Shown here piece after piece: positions 30,933 through 36,408 of a stretch of 36,408 bases of DNA. This DNA is from Desulfobulbaceae bacterium (GTDB lineage: Bacteria > Desulfobacterota > Desulfobulbia > Desulfobulbales > SURF-16), in the NCBI GenBank assembly GCA_002868945.1, contig PKTX01000067.1, forward strand, positions 1 through 36,408, written 5' to 3'. Position 1 is the first letter of the stretch. Every line of letters starts with the position of its first letter. The notes below the pieces were generated by a model. It had not been told where the DNA came from. It did no database searches and was given only the letters and a program-made list of their open reading frames with translations. The position numbers were made by a program, and so were the translations under genes.

Positions 30933-33900
30933 CTAATAAAGCCCAAAGCCATGCTCTTCATCTCGCTTTGATTCTTCAATTATTTGCCGGTTTATATATG
31001 CAATATGATCTTTAACCCAGCGCCTTACATTAGAATTTTCATGTTCAATCAAGGGGCTTAGTGCTGATTTATCTGATTCTAGGTAGGGTACTAGAGACCC
31101 TGACCAACCACGGGTTCCCATATTAGCGCTCAGTTCACTCGCTACCCGTTGGTCATTTCCAAAGTTCTCAAGCAAGGCGATAAACAAAGCCGAAGGCTGT
31201 TGCATCTCATCAACTGTTTCGATGACATTTAAACAACGGGCAACAAAAATTGGGCCAATATCTGGTTGCTTTAAGCACCATTCCATAACGCTTTCAACTG
31301 GAATAACAGAAAGTACACTTGGCACATTTCCTACCAAACTTGTTTCCCTATCTAAGAGCTGCTGTAACCAATACTTATCCATCCCTTCAGCTCGAACGAT
31401 AGCCTCACCAAATATCGGCCAGATTACGTCACCATAGTCGCTCATTAGGTTTAACATTAAAGGTTTGGTATAAGACCAGATATCACCATGATTTAAGCCG
31501 AATTTACTCGCTGCAATTAACTGATTAGTTAGCGCAACCGCAAACTCTTCATCTCGCTCTTTTAATAGCTTTTCAGCCATGTCATGCCAATGGTGTGTAT
31601 CTGTTGCAGTGTTCTCTTGCCCTTTATGTAAAGGTACGGCTGTGACTAAATACTTAAGCTGATCTCTTAGCACATTGACGCTGTCTTTATTGCTAAAACA
31701 ATACATATAAATCACATTGAGTGCGGCCCAGCTGGCCTGATCGCCCAGCTCAGCTAACTGTAGGCAAAAACCGGCGATCACATCCGGTTCAATGCTGTCA
31801 GTCACACTGCCATAACTCAATGCATTCGCGCTATTTGGCGATAACACACCTCGCTGAATGAGCTCCAGTAGAACATCTAAATGTGTCTTTTTGATATCAC
31901 CCGTTCGTATAAAATCTGGATAAAGATGAACCAACTTCTCATCCGTAACTAACCGACCGATATTCTCTTGCCAAAGCTCTGGCGACTGCTCAAACAAACC
32001 TCGATATAAACCTAAAACTAACCGAGAGTCAGGCTTTTCAATGGCTGCTAAGCGCTCTAGAGCCAAACCAAGTATTGGCACAACATCAGTTAAGTCATGA
32101 GCCAGTTGGTGTCCAAAAGCGTATGACTGCTTTTGCTCTCCCTGTAACAATAAGCCAAGGTGAGGGAGTAGTTCTTCAATATTATGGGAGAGCTCTGTCG
32201 CAAGTACTTTCGCATTCTCTGCTGCCACATCAACGTAGTGACCATCCTCACCTTTATGATGTTCCCAGGGAGGATTGGTTACCAGAATCTTTAACTTCTC
32301 AGGCAGTTCTGCTTCATCGGGGCTTAGCAGCTCTAACCAGTTATTCAGCACATCAGTCACTTCTTGCTTGATATCTACTGAATCATACTCAAAAGTTTTT
32401 TTGATGCTGTCTAGAGCTTCTGGCCAATAGCGGCCATTGATACTTACGACCTTCCTAATCGCCGAATCCAACATTTCAATCCGGCCACGAGCAACAAAGC
32501 CCCGAATTGAATGACCTATATCTGACAGGACTTTTTCTTTTTGTGCATCGCCCCGCTCAAAAAGAACCAGCATCAAATCAAAAGCTTGTTGCCAGAAATC
32601 AAAAATATCTTGCCATAGCTCTGGTCGCCACTCTTCAAGCGGTGCTTTAGTCCCCTGATACTCAGCCCCAACAGTTCGTGTGCCTCCATAAGTACTGATT
32701 GCTTGACCTAAAGCCTCAAGAACGACCATATCTATATCGGTCTGATTAACTGCAATAGCCCGCTTTAAGATATCAAAGCGAATATTAGGCTTCGCTTGCG
32801 TTCCAGATAGATTCACTCGAAATAACTGAGCAAACATGCCGGTTGCATTGTTGCTCCAACTTTCATTTTCAGCTGATGCCAGCAACAACATACACCATGC
32901 TGATTTTTCAAATACATCCTTATGAAAACACAGCTTTTCCAATGCCCATACTAGGTTTCTTCGCGTGTCACCATCTATAGCCTGAAGTTGATCATGACTA
33001 TACTCAGACAAAACTCTGTATAAAGCATTGCTCGTTGACTCGGGGTTCACCTCAACAAATGCGCGGAAGAGTTTCGAACCCCTTTCTGTAAGCAGCCCCT
33101 CCGCTTGGACAAAAGGGCTTTGCCCTCCAAATAGTTGATCTGAAAATCTTTGAACATTCGGCTGGTCATCAAGATATGAAGCCTGAGTACAAAAACTCTG
33201 CATTAAGGAATCGGGGAGGGTATCAATTAGCTGCTTTTGACGATCATATGACGCTTCCTTCCACCATTCTGACGCCAGTGTCAGTGCCAGCGGCTTAGGT
33301 ACCAGTCTTGCGTACCGCCCCCCGCGATTTATGACTTGCCGACGGGTAAATATTTTTAATACTCTGTCAAATATTTTTAGGTCAGACCCAGCAACATCTT
33401 CCGCAATATATTTAGCCTCTTCGCCGGCTGTACCAAAGACATCGAACAAGGAACAAGCAGATAACATTTCCTTCTCAACATCTGTTATACCACCGTCACC
33501 ATCGATCAATTTTCTTACGACAGAGCTACTTTCTATCGAACCAAGCAATCGGCCCTCTTTCTGATACTGCTCTGCGATTAGAGTAGCCATAAGAGGATAA
33601 CCCTGAGCAAACCGAGCTACACGATCAACATCACTCGAATCCATTCCAACTAATATTGGGGACAGGACCTGCTTTATGGCCTCATCTGACAATGGGGAAA
33701 GTTGAATATGAATAGATTCATCAACCTGTTCATCTGAATAGCCAACTGTAACAAGTTTTAGTAAGCAATCTGTTTTATTGGCCTCCTTCGCCAAATGGTT
33801 GTGCAAATCAATATTACAATTTTCAATTACTACCAAGCCATGAACACGATCTTCAACCATTGCCCGAATACTTTCTTTAATTGTGGTGTCGTAACCAGGT

Positions 33901-34820
33901 GCATCAAAAATAAGAACGCAGGAATCATCGATAGAACTAGATGCATCAATAGCTTCTAATAATAAGCGTGTTTTACCTAATCCAGATGCGCCTGTTAGCC
34001 TTATCACAGCTCGTTCTAAATCAATAGCAGCAACAAACGACTCAAAATCATTTGTTCGCGTTTCATCAGTCGCATAATGATAACTATGATTTCTTTCTAC
34101 ACTTTTCCAGTCTTCAAGGTCTCGTGAGGCAGTATTTTTATACCTGTTTACGGTATTTTCTTCCAAAATAAATTTTTTAAAAACAATATATGATGATGAT
34201 TCCATACTTTCTGGTTTAACAATTGTGCAGTGATCAACATCGTTAATTGTTTCAACCTGATGATGCCTGAAAATACTCTTTGAACTAGAAGAAGATACAA
34301 TATCGTCATTTGCAGCGACAATACTCATAATTTCCAGAGCATTGTCCAACTCACTATCTACCCACTGATCATTTAAATCATCGAGTTCGCTGGAATCACG
34401 ACACAAACTTTTAAGATGCCGATTTCTAAATGAAATATACTTGCCAACATTTGCGAACCCTGACCCATCATGTGGAACGGCAAAAAAGCATACTTTTCTG
34501 ATTTTATGGTTTATTTTTTTATCCTTCATGCGAAGGAGAAGTTTTTTAACCACTAAGCCACCCAAACTATGGCCAGCAAGAATAATTTCATCGTTATCCA
34601 AGTCACACCGAGCTTTTATATCGGTGAGTAGGCCATTTGCTATATTAAGAATACTGGGGGCACGCTGATAAAATTGTTTAAGTATATGGGGCGACTGATA
34701 GCCATATGAAACAATGCTGTAATCAAGGTCATTGTCCTTTTCCAAGAAATCTGGAAAATCCCCCCATGTTCCGTCGGAGGTACCGCCTAATCCGTGGACG
34801 AGTATTATTTTTTTTCCCAT
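30933..34820 (-). CDS. Alpha/beta-hydrolase-STAND NTPase fusion (putative defence)
   Basis: A 1295-residue protein. Residues 1-215 form an alpha/beta-hydrolase (lipase/esterase, DUF676/PGAP1-like): HGLGGTSDGTW for the oxyanion region, nucleophile Ser85 in GHSLGG, a probable acid at Asp172/173 and His197 (VDHCTIVKP). Residues about 255-560 are a STAND-type P-loop NTPase with Walker A GASGLGKT (277-284), a Walker-B-like strand LVVIEN (329-334) and a winged-helix-like segment. The rest, about 700 residues, looks like helical repeats that could sense a ligand. Effector-NTPase-sensor order is that of NLR-like immune proteins (for example Avs), and hydrolase-type effectors occur in fungal NLRs. The role is inferred. 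The gene is AT-richer than its neighbours, with a weak ribosome-binding site. Confidence 0.85.
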   Translation of the reverse strand: MGKKIILVHGLGGTSDGTWGDFPDFLEKDNDLDYSIVSYGYQSPHILKQFYQRAPSILNIANGLLTDIKARCDLDNDEIILAGHSLGGLVVKKLLLRMKDKKINHKIRKVCFFAVPHDGSGFANVGKYISFRNRHLKSLCRDSSELDDLNDQWVDSELDNALEIMSIVAANDDIVSSSSSKSIFRHHQVETINDVDHCTIVKPESMESSSYIVFKKFILEENTVNRYKNTASRDLEDWKSVERNHSYHYATDETRTNDFESFVAAIDLERAVIRLTGASGLGKTRLLLEAIDASSSIDDSCVLIFDAPGYDTTIKESIRAMVEDRVHGLVVIENCNIDLHNHLAKEANKTDCLLKLVTVGYSDEQVDESIHIQLSPLSDEAIKQVLSPILVGMDSSDVDRVARFAQGYPLMATLIAEQYQKEGRLLGSIESSSVVRKLIDGDGGITDVEKEMLSACSLFDVFGTAGEEAKYIAEDVAGSDLKIFDRVLKIFTRRQVINRGGRYARLVPKPLALTLASEWWKEASYDRQKQLIDTLPDSLMQSFCTQASYLDDQPNVQRFSDQLFGGQSPFVQAEGLLTERGSKLFRAFVEVNPESTSNALYRVLSEYSHDQLQAIDGDTRRNLVWALEKLCFHKDVFEKSAWCMLLLASAENESWSNNATGMFAQLFRVNLSGTQAKPNIRFDILKRAIAVNQTDIDMVVLEALGQAISTYGGTRTVGAEYQGTKAPLEEWRPELWQDIFDFWQQAFDLMLVLFERGDAQKEKVLSDIGHSIRGFVARGRIEMLDSAIRKVVSINGRYWPEALDSIKKTFEYDSVDIKQEVTDVLNNWLELLSPDEAELPEKLKILVTNPPWEHHKGEDGHYVDVAAENAKVLATELSHNIEELLPHLGLLLQGEQKQSYAFGHQLAHDLTDVVPILGLALERLAAIEKPDSRLVLGLYRGLFEQSPELWQENIGRLVTDEKLVHLYPDFIRTGDIKKTHLDVLLELIQRGVLSPNSANALSYGSVTDSIEPDVIAGFCLQLAELGDQASWAALNVIYMYCFSNKDSVNVLRDQLKYLVTAVPLHKGQENTATDTHHWHDMAEKLLKERDEEFAVALTNQLIAASKFGLNHGDIWSYTKPLMLNLMSDYGDVIWPIFGEAIVRAEGMDKYWLQQLLDRETSLVGNVPSVLSVIPVESVMEWCLKQPDIGPIFVARCLNVIETVDEMQQPSALFIALLENFGNDQRVASELSANMGTRGWSGSLVPYLESDKSALSPLIEHENSNVRRWVKDHIAYINRQIIEESKRDEEHGFGLY

Positions 34821-34918
34821 TTTTAAACTCTAATCTAGTGAACTTTTAGGAAACGATAAAACAATATCGCCCTTCGTTTTCCAGCACACACACTTGGCTG
34901 CCACCGTCGATACCCATG

Positions 34919-35011
34919 GCGCTAAAGGCATATCACTTGCAGCATGCGCGCCCTTGGAATGGAGCCGAAGGCGCAATGGAAAGGGCGTCGCCGTGCCTGC
35001 ATTGGTTAGGC
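34919..35011. repeat. Integron attC-like hairpin
   Basis: GTTAGGC (35005-35011) matches the attC core site GTTRRRY. About 90 bases away, GCGCTAA (34919-34925) is an imperfect partner of the complementary core. Between them lie long imperfect inverted arms (CGCCCTT with AAGGGCG, GCAG with CTGC) that can fold as in attC. On the minus strand the stop codon of the preceding gene is embedded in the core (GCCTAAC), as in many gene cassettes. No integrase is in the window and one core is degenerate. Confidence 0.4.
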
Positions 35012-35752
35012 ATCACTACCGCTCGGCCTTAAATCCATATAAGACAGTATCGCCGGAAGCCATTTCTGAACCAGTCCATATTCAGCTCGAGGCATTTGAA
35101 CCCACATAGCTGAATCATGATTAAGCAAGTCCCGCTCTCGGCAGACAAGAATTCTCGTAGCACTTCCCTTTTCATGTCCACACCATTCTAGGAAGAACCT
35201 GCGAAGAAAATTCGTAGCAACTTCTGCTACCTTCATACCCTCGCTGTGAGACCACTCCCTATTGTCCAAGGCGATCCCAAGCACTTTCGTTGCGCCATAA
35301 TCCACGTATTGGCTCTCACCCTCTCCAACAATCGACCCTGGCTTCATCTTTGGGTGGACGATGTGATCACGAAGTTTAAGAACGTCACTGGCAAGTTGAG
35401 CCTCGCAGCAACCACGGTCAATGTGTTTGCTCGTGCGAGAAAACAGGTAGTAATCAAATTTAGACAACGGAGGCAACCGATCAAGCTCTTCAAGTAGCCG
35501 GGATGGCAAGGACAATGATCCTAAGCAGCTGTTAGCCACACATTCTAGCATCAAGGCTGCATTGGTGATGGCACACCGAGCGAACGCGCTTCCATGCCAG
35601 GCATCCTTCGTTCTTTCACTCTCTTCCAGCAAAAATGCGATATCAACGGCCAGTGTTAAAGCGCGTTGATCGACGAACCGAATGTCTTCTACTTTATTGA
35701 CCATGATGCTTTCTTGTCCTAACAGTGTAATAGGTGAAATCTTGTCCGTCAT
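35006..35752 (-). CDS. Helical protein with a HEPN-like RxxxxH motif
   Basis: A 248-residue, mostly helical protein of no family I can name. It contains LKLRDHIVHPK, with Arg128-x4-His133, the catalytic motif form of HEPN ribonucleases. Helices precede and follow it as in that fold. The start is the ATG at 35752 with AGGGGG four bases upstream. It is the gene upstream of the hydrolase-STAND gene on the same strand, 185 bases away across the attC-like hairpin. It may be a partner RNase or toxin, or an independent cassette gene. Base composition is intermediate. A helical signalling or non-catalytic HEPN role is also possible. Confidence 0.45.
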   Translation of the reverse strand: MTDKISPITLLGQESIMVNKVEDIRFVDQRALTLAVDIAFLLEESERTKDAWHGSAFARCAITNAALMLECVANSCLGSLSLPSRLLEELDRLPPLSKFDYYLFSRTSKHIDRGCCEAQLASDVLKLRDHIVHPKMKPGSIVGEGESQYVDYGATKVLGIALDNREWSHSEGMKVAEVATNFLRRFFLEWCGHEKGSATRILVCRERDLLNHDSAMWVQMPRAEYGLVQKWLPAILSYMDLRPSGSDA

Positions 35753-36408
35753 ATCACCCCCTATAGGTGGACGGGATTTCCACTTATTTCCATATTAAAA
35801 CGGTAAACATGGAAAACTCGCTTGTTTTTTGTCCGCTTATTACATTTTAACGGGTCGGTTTCCACTGATTGCGATATTAAGCGATACTCCTTGAGCCCGT
35901 AAGGCTTGGCTCGGGCCAAGCTCACAAAATGAATTTAGTATTGGTGGTATAGCGGAGTACATAACCCCGCAACGCTACTGCGTAAAGGGCATCCTGACAA
36001 CCCTTTTTCACACGAAACCGGTTTCCCGGATAGCCTGCCGCTCAGGATGATTTGATGAGAAGGCAGGGGGCAGGGGGCAGAGGGCAGAGGGCAGAGGGCA
36101 GAATTCAGGATTCAGAATTCAGGATTCAGGAGAAAAACTTGAGAAGAAGGTGTTCTGGCGTCTGGATTACTGAAGGCTTTTTCAGATTTCTACTGTCTCA
36201 CATGCGGTACGTGAGCATTTTTGGGCCATTTTTCCTCGGTACCCCCTTGAGGGGTGAACGCAGGATTTCCTGGCGCGGTAGTTTTTCACCAGCCTGCCAC
36301 TAAAGTACCTTAACTCAACTTTCTGAGTTGTTTTATCTTACCGTAATATCGTTATAGTTTTCCAATGGCACCGCCCTTTTATTTTGCCGGTGAAGAGTGA
36401 GACGTTAA
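35753..36408. other. Intergenic region with several repeats, no gene seen
   Basis: It contains a degenerate direct repeat (35772-35803 and 35858-35885; shared TTTCCACT, ATATTAA), a seven-pair hairpin GCTTGGC/GCCAAGC (35904-35921), a heptamer array with ATTCAG units (36062-36132) and a weak hairpin with a T run (36312-36334). The 83-codon plus-strand frame over the array encodes low-complexity sequence and is not a gene. Confidence 0.5.
36062..36132. repeat. Tandem heptamer array and ATTCAG repeats
   Basis: Six adjacent heptamers, GGCAGGG twice, GGCAGAG three times and GGCAGAA once (36062-36103), are followed by alternating GAATTCAG and GGATTCAG units to 36132. A shorter ATTCAGGAGTCAGGAGTC block occurs at 20623-20640, so this is a dispersed extragenic repeat type. 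Confidence 0.8.

Noticed and set aside
36062-36132. Repeat array considered as CRISPR
   Set aside because: Units are 7-8 bases with no spacers, unlike CRISPR repeats.
36052-36303. 83-codon plus-strand frame at the right end
   Set aside because: Its first part translates a tandem heptamer array and ATTCAG repeats; no start signal and no homology.

Overview
The window looks like chromosomal DNA of an anaerobic Desulfobacterota (former Deltaproteobacteria, Desulfobulbales-like) bacterium. The evidence is indirect. Most genes are GC-rich with GC-ending codons. There is an Fe-S/DUF3786 protein, a CxxCH sensor kinase, a UGA-containing SelW-like selenoprotein and a B12-binding radical SAM enzyme. 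No rRNA, tRNA or CRISPR array was seen, so the lineage is inferred.

Layout. 1-1800 is a scarred region: the first codons of a gene leaving the window, a palindrome-rich non-coding stretch, a three-gene xre/antitoxin/RelE-type toxin operon whose toxin is frameshifted, and the broken remains of a CHC2-type primase-like gene. 1796-7730 is a compact efflux operon: a MarR regulator, a periplasmic adaptor, an RND pump and an outer-membrane channel. A DUF3786 Fe-S protein follows, then a convergent DUF3365-like histidine kinase. 10515-10733 (minus) encodes a SelW/Rdx-type selenoprotein that conventional ORF calling misses because codon 11 is UGA. 11016-14508 holds two PilZ proteins, a small putative ribbon-helix-helix protein, a zinc-ribbon/ParA fusion and a divergent PRPP-synthetase-like enzyme. 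14534-17414 is a divergent copper pair (CopA ATPase and CopZ-type chaperone). 17879-20560 is a large hybrid kinase, followed by a FabG-like reductase and a lipoprotein on the minus strand.

22431-26574 is a tightly packed four-gene operon: a NifV/homocitrate-synthase-like enzyme, large and small LeuC/LeuD-like hydro-lyase subunits, and a thioredoxin-reductase-like flavoprotein. It looks like a one-carbon 2-oxoacid elongation module of unknown substrate, with no LeuB-type dehydrogenase in the cluster. A B12 radical SAM gene converges on its end.

28605-36408 is an accessory island with lower-GC genes and many repeats: a small P-loop kinase, a REP-associated Y1 transposase (RAYT) with 28-bp inverted ends and a decayed tandem copy of its 5' end, a 1295-residue alpha/beta-hydrolase-STAND NTPase, and a 248-residue protein with a HEPN-like RxxxxH motif. 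Between the last two genes lies an integron attC-like hairpin. The hydrolase-STAND protein, possibly with the HEPN-like gene, is the best candidate for an undescribed (antiphage) system. The NifV/LeuCD/flavoprotein operon and the selenoprotein come next.
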